DNA from: Odontocerum albicorne
Lineage: Eukaryota; Arthropoda; Insecta; Trichoptera; Odontoceridae
Length of the DNA stretch: 64,000 nt
Direction of reading: 5' to 3'
Assembly: GCA_949825065.1 (NCBI GenBank)
Contig: OX463852.1
Location: forward strand, 20,238,189-20,302,188
Made by a program: the position numbers and the translations under genes. Positions within the stretch are counted from its first letter, which is position 1. Each line of letters opens with the position of its first letter. The notes beneath the pieces were generated by a model. It saw only the letters and a program-made list of their open reading frames with translations. It was not told the origin of the DNA and ran no database searches. Of the stretch, positions 1 through 10,724 are shown piece after piece.

Positions 1-154
1 ATTAACTCACGTGGAATTGGACGTGGAGAAGGGATCAGCGTCGCAACTTGAATAAATATCATGAATAACAAAATATCTTTCCACCAAAGTATTCACTGCA
101 ATAATGATTTTTTTAACATTCTGAACTGATAATAAGGGAAATCCGATGGTATGA

Positions 155-240
155 CTTTCGTGGTGTAGTGGTAAGACGCCTGTCTTCCAGCCTGGAGGCT
201 GAGAGTTTAATTTCTGTAAATATGTAGATTTTTAAAAAGG
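155..240 (+). repeat. tRNA-derived SINE, head fragment
   Basis: A tRNA-like head on the plus strand shows an A-box-like stretch (TGTAGTGGTAAGACGCCTGT) and a decayed B box. It is followed by the oligo-A/T linker typical of the SINE family found throughout this window. The copy is cut short on its right by the 3' end of a LINE starting near 258. It is not a functional tRNA gene: there is no acceptor stem and the B box is mutated. Confidence 0.6.
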
Positions 241-257
241 ATTTCAGTTTATTGTTG

Positions 258-1700
258 TATTTATTTGATACTTTTATTGCAAATATTAAAGGGCGGGCTT
301 ATTGCCAGGAGGCAATCCCTTCCAACCAACCAGACATAAGTAAATTAAGCAAGTTACATGGTCGCAAAAAAATATTAAAATGATTATCCATCCCCACGAA
401 ATCCATGAACACATCCGTGAGCATATGCTCACAAACCCCACAAAGACGGACAATCACCCGAACATTCTTTTTCATATAAAGTGAGACATCATCAATCAAA
501 GGAAAAGGAAGAGATGGTGGAGAGGAGAGGAAAAAATCAGAAATGAAACACATTAAACATTAAAAGTTTTTTCAGTTGCTTCTTAAAGCATGCCAACTGA
601 TTACAGAGTCTCACTGCATGGACAATAAAGTGTGATGTAAAAAATAAGAACAGTGAACCGGAAAGTCCAATAAACAATATCTGTTTGAGCGTAGCGCTAG
701 TTCATGATCGAAAAGACGCTGAAATTTTGCAGTGAGATAAGAGGGGGCGGCGGGACAGTTAAGAATATTATACAATAGAGACAGTATGTGAATTTGGCGT
801 CTATTTCTAACGTTCGACAAGTTCAATGTCTTCTGGTATGAAGTGATATGATCGTACTTTCTTAGGATAAAAATAAATCTTAGACAAACATTTTGAAGAC
901 GTTATAATTTGTCCAGCTGTTTCTCTGTAACATCCAATTAACAGACGTCTGCATAGTCCAGAATCGGAAAGAGCAGAGATTGCACTAGTAAAATGTTGGT
1001 TTTAGAATGCAGGAATCTTTGCAACACTTTTAAGTAATGAAGGCTGAAGAAGGTCCTTCGGCTTACCTCATTTATTTGATCTCGCCTTGAGAGAGTGTTA
1101 TCCATTAGCACTCCTAAGTTTTTTTATGTAGTGGTATGATAGAGCCATCAAGTAATATTGGAGGGAGTAAGTCAGTGTTGAATTTACTGTAAAGCTGTTG
1201 GCTGCCAATGAGGATCGCTTGAGACTTCGTAGGATTAATGAGTAAGCCATACTCCCTAGTCCACTCGGAGATAGATTGAAGGTCCACATTTAGATCGTTC
1301 AATGCCGTGTGAAAACAATTTGGATCAAAAGAATATATAGGTGCAGGTCATCCACATACAGATGATAAGAACACTTAAGAGATGATGTTATTGGGTTGAT
1401 GAATATAAAAAAAAGGAGTGGAGAGAGAATTCCACCTTCGGGAACGCCTGCAGAGAGATCAGTCCTTTCAGATATACGCTCTTGGTATTTACAAGATTTT
1501 TGTCTTCCTTTTAAATAACTCGAAAACCAAACAATGACCGATTCAAAGAATCGTAACGAACGCATTCGACCCATAATCAGATCAAAGTCTGCAGTATTGA
1601 ATGCATTGCTAAAATCCAATAGACGTTACTATGTCAGCTGTTTAAAGCTCATTCCACGTCTCACATCATCCGTAACCTTGACGAGTGCAGTTTGGCTCTC
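258..1700 (-). mobile_element. LINE-A (Jockey/CR1-like non-LTR retrotransposon), 5'-truncated and broken
   Basis: Read on the minus strand, this holds pieces of a reverse transcriptase: a DFSNAFNTADFDLI block, GVPEGGILSPLLF, and the catalytic YVDD box (about 1340-1360). A thumb-like segment (about 1114-1302) and a C-terminal stretch (RNRRQIHILSLLYN, about 760-820) follow. Several stops and frame changes separate the pieces, so it is a dead copy. The 3' UTR and a TAAA-rich tail lie at about 258-600. A second, better preserved copy of the C-terminus is at 16192-17040. Clade assignment rests on motif appearance only. Confidence 0.8.
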
Positions 1701-2138
1701 TCTTAAGACTTTTTAACACCTTTTTGGTTGGTTGAAAGAATTTGACAAATCGCAATAAACCCAGCAAGTTGTACACAACGAATGTGAAATATAATATGTG
1801 TACAATACGATACAAGGTATGCATCGATTGGAAATACGTATATTGATGTAATGGATTCATTTAATGTTGATGTCAACATATTCAAGTTCATTTTTTTCCA
1901 TATTTTTCTAATGTATGATAAATATTTGTTTTTGTATATTTTTTTAATATTGATATTAAATATCCATGATCGCATATACTGAAAAATAAATAAATAAAGT
2001 ATTTTGTTCACCAGAACATTGCCGCTATCAATACTTAATAAGGTGCTCGAAGAAATGTCAAATGCATTTCTTAATATAGTAATTAAAATACAGTTTCCTG
2101 CACAGTTTGAATGTGGGTTAGGGGCAGGAATACCAGAC

Positions 2139-2290
2139 TTCAAATTTTGTCTCACGGGACAAAAACGAAGGACGCCGCATTCAAATTAGGTCTCGTGGGA
2201 CAAAAACGAAGGATGCCGATTTTAAATTAGGTTTCGTGGGACAGAAACGCGAGATGCCAATTTCAAATTAGGTCTCGTAGGACATAAAAT
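2139..2290. repeat. 41-bp tandem repeat, about 3.7 copies
   Basis: Units start at 2139, 2180, 2221 and 2262, exactly 41 bp apart. Each begins TTCAAATTAGGTCTCGTGGG and contains GGACAAAAACGAAGG. The copies differ by a few substitutions and the last is incomplete. No coding function is seen. Confidence 0.85.
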
Positions 2291-2879
2291 GAAAGTAATG
2301 ATGGCGATTTTTCTCAACAATTTCAAATTAAAATTTGGTATGTTTAAAATTAGATTGCTTATTGTCACAATTACCGATTTTCACATATTTTTTTCAATTT
2401 CTAAGATTCATTTGAGCTCTAGATATCGTCGATTACTGCCGTGCCCGATCGCGTCGAACTGCCGATTATATGGTATGAGCGGCTCGGGGAGTCCCCGACC
2501 TCTGACACAACGGCTGCGTGCAACTCGCTGACAATGGCTAAAATTCATACGTATTGGAAGGGAGATACATTTTATAATAGCGTCTATGACTTTTTTGTTA
2601 TGGCAATATTTTATTAGTATACTGTACAAATCGGTTCATAATTTACCTGCTTGAATGTTAATGCGGAACGCGGGACAAATGACTTTGTGAGGGATATTTG
2701 GCATCTATGGTAAAAAAAAAACAATCAACCCTTTTCATGTTAAATTATCCAACCTCGAAATTGCTAAAGCGGCTATTTATTGCTTCCAGCTAAACTCTTT
2801 TTGCAACGAATATATTTGATAGACAATCCCTCATGACCGAATATTTTGGCAGTCATCTTGTGGAAGAAAAACACTTGTT

Positions 2880-3128
2880 CAGTACTCGGCGGTAAGTAAT
2901 ACACATCGGGCTTAAGAAAGAGACTATCGGCCATAATCGGCTAGCTTCGGCTTTGTAGAGCTTCGTCTCTGTCATTCATACACGTGTTCCGTCGCGATTT
3001 GTCAGTCGTTGTCAAGCGTTCTAGGGTGTGGTCGATCGGTGAGACGACGCTCTACAAAACCGAAGCTAGCCGATTATGGCCGACAGTCTCTTTCTTAAGT
3101 CCGGTGTGTATTACTTACCGCCGGGTAC
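2880..3128. mobile_element. Foldback MITE with about 90-bp inverted arms
   Basis: The left arm (2881-2970, containing GTAAGTAATACACATCGGGC) is repeated in reverse complement at 3038-3126 (containing GTGTGTATTACTTACCGCCG). The arms share the stretches CTAGCTTCGG and AAGAAAGAGACT. A unique loop of about 65 bp separates them. This is the form of a non-autonomous inverted-repeat element; the family is not recognised. Open frames across the right arm are incidental. Confidence 0.75.
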
Positions 3129-3129
3129 T

Positions 3130-3600
3130 GTACGTGTATTAGTTTATCATGTGCAAGCTGTTGCACTTCAGCAAGTACACAGTCTTGGTAGATCAAACGT
3201 TAAGTTCCGACGGCAAGAGGATCAAATTTCCAAGACGATCGGTAGATTTAATCTACTGCAGCCTTTCGAGTTTTTTCTGCATAGCGTTATTTTCGCGTTG
3301 CTTTACTGCGCTATACAGATTTATGATAAGTACCAAATAAGCAATACAAATACATAAATTCAGACGTAGAAAGTCCGGAAGAGTTTTTACGTCTGAAATA
3401 TTTATGATAAGTACTATACAAATCTGGGATGCTCGTTTACTTACCGTGAATGCGTGAAGAGACAATGGCCGCCGAATATCTATAACGATTTTTTTTATAT
3501 CCACTTGCTACCAGATCATTTCTTGAAAACTTATTTGTCTCCATTTTTCAACTTCCACATTTTCCATCTGGGCTGCACCTTGTTTTGTACATATTACACT
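3130..3600. other. Intergenic, no gene recognised
   Basis: Unique AT-rich sequence containing only short open frames without recognisable motifs. Confidence 0.5.
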
Positions 3601-3604
3601 TTGT

Positions 3605-3785
3605 CATAAATAGTATCGGCGGGTTATTGCCATGTGTTAATATCTTCCAATCATTCAGAAGATATCTAAAGAGAAAGTTAGACAGATACTCTTTTTAAAA
3701 AAAACGGTACGAACGGGAATCGAACTCTTAACACCGGGGCTGGAAGACGGGAGTCTTATAAACAAGGTAACGGAGGTTTTCTGCT
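3605..3785 (-). repeat. tRNA-derived SINE copy
   Basis: In minus orientation: the tRNA-like head is at about 3715-3785 (GGGAATCGAACTC is the complement of a B box), a T/A linker is in the middle, and the LINE-like 3' tail CGGCGGGTTATTGCC is at 3616. Diverged from the better copies. Confidence 0.75.
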
Positions 3786-3976
3786 AAATAATTTTTTTCG
3801 TAGAATTTTCCTGAGGTGACAGTGGAAAATAATCTACCAGATAAGTAGGTATTTTAATGGAGATATCATATTTCCAAGGGTTCGCCTGAGAAAATTTAAA
3901 ATAAAGAATTTTAAATTAATAATAGTACAAGTTACGATAAAACTATAATAATAATGGTAACCTCTGTAACCTGATT

Positions 3977-4034
3977 GGTAAAAAATATGACTTCCGATGA
4001 TACTAGGTAAAAAATATGACTTCCGATGATAATC
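3977..4034. repeat. 29-bp direct duplication
   Basis: GGTAAAAAATATGACTTCCG occurs at 3977 and again at 4006, with near-identical flanks. A simple local duplication. Confidence 0.75.
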
Positions 4035-4039
4035 TGGTA

Positions 4040-5495
4040 ACAATGCTCGAGCGCTAGACATCTGTATGTTGCCACCTCTTAACATGCGGTAGCATTGCCC
4101 ACACGTACAATGATGATCTACGAGTGTAGTACCTACTTACTAATGAGGCCAAAGACACTGTCATCTCTCGCCACGCTCTTCAATATACCTGCATTACTAA
4201 TTCGGATATGTTGAAAGGTACTTTTTATGGGTTGAATATGTGTAACCTTATATTTTTTTAATATACTCATACTATATATTCAACATTGCATATAATTTAC
4301 TAAACTTTGTAATTTGTTCCATGATTTTAATTTCCGTTTAATTTTATTTTCGACTAATTATATAATATTTAGCTAAAATGCATTAGTATCGTTTGCAACA
4401 ATTATTTTGCAGAGCAGCGCAACATAAACATTTCTCAATAGTTCCCATTAAACTCGCTTCACGATTACCTTAAAAAATATAACCAATCATAGAACACGAG
4501 TACCCACTCTCATTATACGAATGCATGACTTTTATTTTATTTTATCGATACTTAAATATATTATATTGTATAGAAACGACAGCAAAAATGAACTATTTAA
4601 AGGTTCCTCTTTGAACTTTGCCGAAGTGATCTTAATCATTGAATTTATCGTATGAAGTATGCCTCAGTTCCTGCGGTCCATACCGTAGAACCATAGACTA
4701 GCGCACACTGGATCGAAAGCGAACGTTTCACGAAAGGGGAAAATATTATAAATTTACTATAAATATTAAAGGAATCAAGTAGCTTTTATTTTATTTATTC
4801 GTATGGTATTTTCAACACATCTGATGTGATAATTTGGAAATATTGAAGAGCGTGAGACAGAATTCTCTTTGACCCTATCAATCAGCTTTCGAAATTAAAA
4901 CCACTAGAGTAAGCATGGAATTCGGTGTTTATAACCACACTGTTGTACAATACTACCCCACTTCAAGAGATAATATCCGTACACATCTAGCGTCTTTGAG
5001 AATTGTTATCAGACGAACTCCTGGGTCTTGGGACCCTTTTTTATTATTTTTCGGGTACCATCGGGAATCGAAATCATCAATAATGGTTATATATCGTTAT
5101 GAAGATATATTAAAGCACTAATAGCCCAAAAGATTTTTTTACTACTTTAAGGCCATATAAACAAAAAAATACAATTTTTCGAAATTGCTTAGGTAGCTTG
5201 AAATATTTAAATATAACAAAAACCGATTTTATTAAATACATATTTTTTTAAATAAAAATCTCAATTTTCACAAATAACAAATATAAAGATAAGCGTTAAA
5301 GACACTGAAAATCCAAACACCGAAAGTTACTTTTGAATATATACAAAATATGTAATACGAGTACATACGATAAGGTCTTTATTTGATTATTTTTTTCATA
5401 TTACTCGACCGACGAAAATGAATGAATATGGATTTCTGAAATGCTTAACATGATGTTTTTTTTATGGACACTATGTTTTTTTTTTTGTTTTGACA
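4040..5495. other. Intergenic, no gene recognised
   Basis: AT-rich DNA with only short open frames. None shows a recognisable domain or a convincing coding composition. Confidence 0.5.
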
Positions 5496-5499
5496 TGTT

Positions 5500-5662
5500 T
5501 AAAACCTGGCATGTTTATAGCCAAGCGGTAATATCTTCCTACAAATCAGAAATGTGTTAACGAGGTCTTAAGTGATTACCAATTGAATACCAAGGGGAAT
5601 AGAACCCGTAAGTCCCGTATTGAAAGACAGATGTTTCATTAACTAAGGTACAGAGATTACAA
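5500..5662 (-). repeat. tRNA-derived SINE copy, diverged
   Basis: Minus orientation. The 3' tail (GGCATGTTTATAGCC) comes first on the plus strand and the decayed tRNA-like head ends near 5662 (GGGGAATAGAACCCGTAAG is the B-box side). Confidence 0.65.
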
Positions 5663-5689
5663 TCATCATCACAGTTGTCATCGTCTTTA

Positions 5690-5835
5690 CCTCCAATAGG
5701 GACATAGTCCTCTCTTATGGTTTTCCATTTCGTTATATCTGGTACTTCTCACGCCCATCTTCCATCTACCACCTCTGCAATATCATCCATCCACCTGGCT
5801 AGTTGTTTCTTTTTCGGTTTCAAGACTCCATACAA
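5690..5835 (-). mobile_element. LINE C-terminal relic (RTE-like)
   Basis: On the minus strand a short readable stretch resembles the C-terminal tail of RTE-type LINE proteins: a KKKQLARWMDDIAEV-like block followed by ITKWKTIREDYV. It is flanked by stops. It is a fossil fragment with no 5' part nearby. Confidence 0.5.
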
Positions 5836-5839
5836 CGTC

Positions 5840-6850
5840 ACCATATCTCCAAATGTAGTCATAAATAAATATCTCTCATTTTTTCAATGAAAAGATTGTT
5901 TGCGATACAGTGTGCGGGATGACGATTTGAAATGTAAATATCATTGACTCTTCTTAACCGAGATTTTTTATATAATATTTGTTATTTAAAATATCAGATT
6001 TGTAAGTGACAGATATTAGAAATTGGTAGTAAATATAACTTTTTATAAACTGTAATGACTCCAACTATTTCTATTTATTCATTCATTACGAGTGTTGACA
6101 TAATTTTGTTTATAATATTTTTGTTTATGGACAGTTTTTATGAACGTTGATATTTCATTTGCATTTTGGTAATTCTTAATCAGGCAATACTAAAAATTCG
6201 ATCTATTAACATAAGATTCCTGTAACGAGTAGCTCATGGAAGTTACGATAGGACGTAACAAAAAGACAAAAAAAATCCGAAGCAAATAATCTTTAATAAG
6301 CAAATAATAAATCATTTTTAGTGCATATAGTGTTTTTCATTTTAATAACCCTTGGGTTAGTAGGATATCTGTAGTCATTGTATGCTTAGAATTTTTTTTT
6401 AATTAGACAAACCAAAACAGAGCCCTGTTTTATTTCGTCCATGAAGTTAGGCTTTTTTAAATTCTTGACCACTTATGTTTGTATTATATTTTTGATAATA
6501 CTTTTTCTTCTTCTACTTCCTTCAATATTTTAAAACAAATCTTCACAACCAAAAGTACTATACATAAATTAATACAACACAATACATAACTAAAATATTC
6601 CCCGTACCTTGCCATCGAACTGAAATAATCTTCATTCTTAAAATGATTCAAGTATATTTATGCAAATAGCTTTCAAAAAAACTTTCATACAAATAGTGGA
6701 TTATTGTTTTGCGGCAATTTCTACCAATCAACCAGCTTTAGTTTCATAATCGATTATTATCGGTATCCATGACCGTGTCTAATAGAATAAAGATTATTTT
6801 ACACTAAATGCTATGTATTTTTGTAATGTGATTTTTAGTAATAAAATCCT
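5840..6850. other. Intergenic, no gene recognised
   Basis: AT-rich sequence with homopolymer runs. No open frame of note and no repeat identified. Confidence 0.5.
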
Positions 6851-6854
6851 CCAT

Positions 6855-7040
6855 GACGACCTCCGTGACCTACTTGGCAAGACATTTGTCTTCTAACCAG
6901 GAGGTTGGGGGTTTGCTTTTTGTACATTTTTTTTATAATATTAAAAAGGGTTCAAGTTTGATTCCCACTTAAGACATCTTTCTAAGTGATTGAAAGATAT
7001 CGCCACATGGCAATAAATCCGCCAGTTTGTACTGTGTACT
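6855..7040 (+). repeat. tRNA-derived SINE copy, full length
   Basis: Plus orientation. The head begins GACGACCTCCGTGACCTAC with A-box TTGGCAAGACATTTGTCTTC. A T-rich linker follows, and the 3' tail reads GATTGAAAGATATCGCC then GGCAATAAATCCGCCAG. It is one of the few copies with head and tail both readable on the plus strand. Confidence 0.8.
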
Positions 7041-7130
7041 ACGTCGTCGACGTCATCATTGCTGGGCCTTGTAGTCGAGGATCCCCTCGCCATTCTGATG
7101 TGGCGAAACTGTGCCGTGGAGTTTATTTTT
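7041..7130. repeat. Dispersed repeat shared with about 10473-10570
   Basis: GTAGTCGAGGATCCC with its surroundings recurs at 10497 as GTAGTCGAGGATTCC. Both are followed by a block ending GTGCCGTGGAGTTT / GTGTCGTGGAGTTT. This is a GC-richer dispersed repeat of unknown family; here it directly abuts the 3' end of a SINE. Confidence 0.6.
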
Positions 7131-7269
7131 TACGTAAATCTAATACAATACAAAATGTGCAATAAACCTACCACATGCTTATTGTATTGTAAACAATGAA
7201 ATTGTAGTAATTGTTCAATGCAAAAGCGTCAAACCTTCTAACAGCAAATAAACCGATGTTTAGAGAGTG

Positions 7270-7313
7270 TAAACAAAAAAACTGTTAGTTGTCTAACAGT
7301 TTTTTTTTGTTTA
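7270..7313. repeat. Short perfect hairpin
   Basis: Arms of about 19-20 nt, AAACAAAAAAACTGTTAG and CTAACAGTTTTTTTTTGTTT, are separated by TTGT. It could be the core of a small MITE or a transcript hairpin. No neighbouring gene explains it. Confidence 0.6.
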
Positions 7314-7714
7314 AGCTCGCTCTCAGCGATCTAAGTCAAGGTCTGCTTCAAGTAATCTGATCGTGAATACAAATCTTGAGAACCTTTAGCAAGACCGACA
7401 ATAATAATCAATTTCCGCCTCAGCAGTCGGTGTTGCCAACATCCGGACACGACAATAACATCTCCAATAAATTGCGTTGACACCGCCACTTGCTCTCGTC
7501 ACTTGTCACTTGTCATGAAACCCTGATTATCGGGTGCTGACATGACATTTCGTGGGATAAATTTTATTTAGGCATTTTTTTCATTAAAGTTACGTCAGTA
7601 GCCAAATGCTTAAAATGAGTTTTTTTAAACGTTATTCATAAGACATCTTCGATTCAAGACTGCAACAAATAGATTTTTTAAAGCATGACCTTAGTGAATA
7701 ATCTTCAGGTTGCA

Positions 7715-7885
7715 AAATCATTCCTCGGGTGTAGAACATCAGCTATGTTTTCAGCCTTTCGTCAGCCTTTCTGGCATGCGAAGTCCTGCGAGGATCTCGT
7801 GTGCTGCTATTCTATCACTGCCCATCCTATTCACATGGCCCAGCCAGTGTCGCATTATCTTACTGTTCTTAGTTATATGTGCACA
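7715..7885 (-). mobile_element. LINE C-terminal relic
   Basis: The minus strand reads in pieces like the C-terminal tail of RTE-type LINE proteins (a WLGHVNRMGSDRIAA-like block, then LAGLRMPERLTKAENIA). Frames are broken. The plus-strand open frames here are shadows of it. Confidence 0.5.
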
Positions 7886-8784
7886 TAACTCTCGCATCAT
7901 CTACATCCATACATTTTTTCGTGCATATTCTTTTGTTTCCCATACTGCTTCGAATTTCTTCAAAAACCCTCAATGTTCTCCAAAATGTTTTTTTAAACTA
8001 TTATTGTAGAAATTATTACCAATTTTGTTTGCGGTTTAATTTAATTATTAATATGAAATATTTTTTGTTTAAATTAGTATCAATCTCCCATGGTTACGTG
8101 ATTATAGTAGATTCAAACTCTAAACCTCTAAATAATCATTATCAGCTTTCATAAAAAAATTACTTTAGATAGCAAAAAAGATACGTATCAAATGTTTACT
8201 ACTCTTTAATATTATTTTGTACTTAATAACCGGAGGCAATGGATATTAAAAACTGCCTCGACATTTCCTCAAGTATTCTTATTTATTTTACTTTCATGAA
8301 CAGGTTTTAGATCATCGTTTTATTTTATTTGATAAGACAGTTACAGGAAATTTATCATACACAAAACAGATAATTATTAAATAATACCAACCATTAAAAT
8401 CCTAATTACTGGTCTTCATCTCATCCACAGTTCAGCCGTGTTAATAGGTCAGGGAAAATGCTATAATGATGTAGATAGATAGAAAAAACATTAAAAAAAA
8501 TTGTCAATTCAGGCACCATGCTCTTGAATCAAAAACAAAATATCTACCCAAACCCCAGATACAGGAAACTGAATTCATTTTTGATATTTTTATCTTTCTT
8601 TCAACCCCGTAAGCTATCTTTTACAAATTTAAATACAATGCGCTATATGGATGATATTTTATTACGCAACAGCGCAATACAATTCATTGCCTTATAATTT
8701 ATCTTATTACACTTCCGTTGTACATAGTACAACTTAATGCGCTTATTTCCATATGCCAATTTCTTCTTAGAAAGTTGTTAAAAA

Positions 8785-8890
8785 GATGGTACCCAAAAAA
8801 TTTTTTTTTGGGTACTATTGAGAATCAAACCCATAATCCCCGAGTGAGAAAGAAAGCATACTATCAACTAGGTGACGGAAGTTGTCTTTT
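8785..8890 (-). repeat. tRNA-derived SINE fragment
   Basis: Minus-oriented head and linker: GAGAATCAAACCCATAATCC is the B-box side and CTATCAACTAGGTGACGGAA is the 5' end of the head. The 3' tail is missing. Confidence 0.6.
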
Positions 8891-8934
8891 ATCATCAACA
8901 TCATTTTCACCATCAGTTTTTAGATAGGCAGATA

Positions 8935-9320
8935 AAACAAATCTCAGCTTCATTCTATCTTGACACACGTTTCGCTTTTGACACTCCCGTACACTTCTTC
9001 ATACTAACCCTTCTATTATAAGGCTTTTTACTCTTCTCTCTTCCACGATTTGATCCATTTGGTCATGCCACGTTTTTCTATGTCTCAAAAATTCTCGTAC
9101 CTTTTATAGATAAATTATTTTTGTAAATCTTTCCTCATGAATTCTTCCTACGTGGCCGAGCCCACATCAATGCTCTTATCATAATCTTAAGCACTGCATC
9201 TTTTTTCAAATTGCGTTCAATGTTTTCATTCCTTATTATATCATGGACTTTTTTTCACACACATTCTACGCAACTTTATCATTTGTACCGTATTTATCTT
9301 ACTTTCACAACTTTATTCTT
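8935..9320 (-). mobile_element. RTE-like LINE relic
   Basis: This plus-strand sequence closely parallels 57340-57700: both have TTTTTGTAAATTTTTC-like, CTTAAGCACTGCA and CATTCCTTATT blocks in the same order. The shared sequence is the minus-strand C-terminal and 3' part of an RTE-like LINE family. Heavily mutated. Confidence 0.5.
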
Positions 9321-9389
9321 TTATTATTATTAAAAATAAATTATTAAACCTATCGAATTACATTTTATTAAACTTGCGTTATATAATAT

Positions 9390-9655
9390 ATCATGGGAAC
9401 CTGATTTGTTCCCAAGGGGAGTGCGGCATCATCTACTGTCCAGCAATATGAAATCCTATTGCCACCGATCCTGCAAGCCAGCACTTCCGCAAAGCAGCGG
9501 CCATTTGACCCTTGCTCCACATTGTTTCATTATTCATGCACTGGCCTAAGAAGCCACGAAGACGAGTTATCGGCCACCCGAACTAACGGAGTAATGATCC
9601 TTTTTATTCATGAAGATCCAGGCTTTGTAATAATAATAATAATAATAATACAAGG
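9390..9655 (+). repeat. Unassigned GC-richer repeat ending in a TAA microsatellite
   Basis: A GC-richer block (GGGGAGTGCGGCATCATC through CCACCCGAACTAACGGAG) ends in about eight TAA units near 9627-9650. A body followed by a short tandem tail is typical of non-LTR or SINE 3' ends. The family is not recognised and no coding remains are visible. Confidence 0.45.
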
Positions 9656-9924
9656 TTAAGAAAGTAACGGCTGCGATCATTAGATTGGGTACTTACTTGC
9701 ATCTGCATATACCTATTTAGAAAACATACTTGGAAGAAACCGCAGAAAACGTCATTTATTCATTCAAAGGACAGCTTTATATATCACCGTTTAGTGAGCA
9801 AACTCTCATTAAAGGCGCTTTAACACGAGACTCAAAGCCACTATTATTAATCAAATCACGTCTGGCATCTAATCTAACAGCGCCCGAGCGAATCACGAAT
9901 ATCACTTTTTGTATACAGTACATG

Positions 9925-10065
9925 TAGAAAGATGTTTATGGGACTTGAAGTGAAAACAGGTTTGAAAACTTTGTTTTTTAAACTGGGTTCCAGCGAAAAT
10001 CGAACCCGCAAACTATGAATCGGAATACAGGCATCTTACCAACTAGGTCACGGAGGTCGTCAAAA
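9925..10065 (-). repeat. tRNA-derived SINE copy, partial
   Basis: A well-preserved minus-strand head and linker: CTGGGTTCCAGCGAAAATCG, AACCCGCAAAC, then ACCAACTAGGTCACGGAGGT. The LINE-like 3' tail is truncated. Confidence 0.75.
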
Positions 10066-10104
10066 AACTAACCAAGGGAATATAACTACAAATAAACATG
10101 TTTA

Positions 10105-10368
10105 GATAGATCTTCCTATATGGTATATGATAGTGACATCCCTACTGAGATAGGTCTTCCTATATGGTATATGATAGTGACATCCCTACTGAGATAGGTC
10201 TTCCTATATGGTATATGATAGTGACATCCCTACTGAGATAGGTCTTCCTATATGGTATATGATAGTGACATCCCTACTGAGATAGGTCTTCCTATATGGT
10301 ATATGATAGTGACATCCCTACTGAGATAGGTCTTCCTATATGGTATATGATAGTGACATCCCTACTGA
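10105..10368. repeat. 44-bp tandem repeat, six near-perfect copies
   Basis: Units start every 44 bp at 10105, 10149, 10193, 10237, 10281 and 10325. Each reads GATAGGTCTTCCTATATGGT and continues to CATCCCTACTGA. Only the first unit shows a visible substitution (GATAGATC). The near identity suggests recent expansion or gene conversion. There are no unique spacers, so it is a minisatellite and not a CRISPR array. Confidence 0.95.
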
Positions 10369-10469
10369 GTTTGAAGAGATCGTATACAAATCACTAATAT
10401 ATTTATAATCATAGTCATTTAGTCAACTTCTTAGCTTTAGAATAATTTGGCTTTAGGTGGAGTATAGTA

Positions 10470-10720
10470 TATGGGTGTCGTCGATGCTGGACCTCGTAGT
10501 CGAGGATTCCATTGTCATTCCGACGTCAATTCAGTTGGAAAGCGAAGCTGTGTCGTGGAGTTTGTTGTAAGTGAGTGAGCCGTTGCCCACCAGGAAACTC
10601 AACGGCCACACCGCTGTACTGGATCCAATTGCACACCTGACATGAGACGATTGGAGCACACCGACATGTTTGGTTTTGTATGTGTGTAGGGTTCACATAC
10701 AGCTATAAATTTTAATAAAA
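10470..10720. repeat. Dispersed repeat, second copy of the 7041 family, longer
   Basis: Shares GTAGTCGAGGAT and the GTGTCGTGGAGTTT block with 7041-7130. It extends into a GC-richer stretch (GAAACTCAACGGCCACACCG, ACATGAGACGATTGGAGCAC) that the first copy lacks. No protein recognised. Confidence 0.5.
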
Positions 10721-10724
10721 CTTC

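Noticed and set aside
155..215. tRNA gene
   Set aside because: The A/B-box-like sequence belongs to a SINE head. Acceptor and anticodon stems do not form and the same head recurs in many linked SINE copies.
10105..10368. CRISPR-like array
   Set aside because: The 44-bp units are contiguous with no unique spacers, and the genome is eukaryotic. It is a minisatellite.
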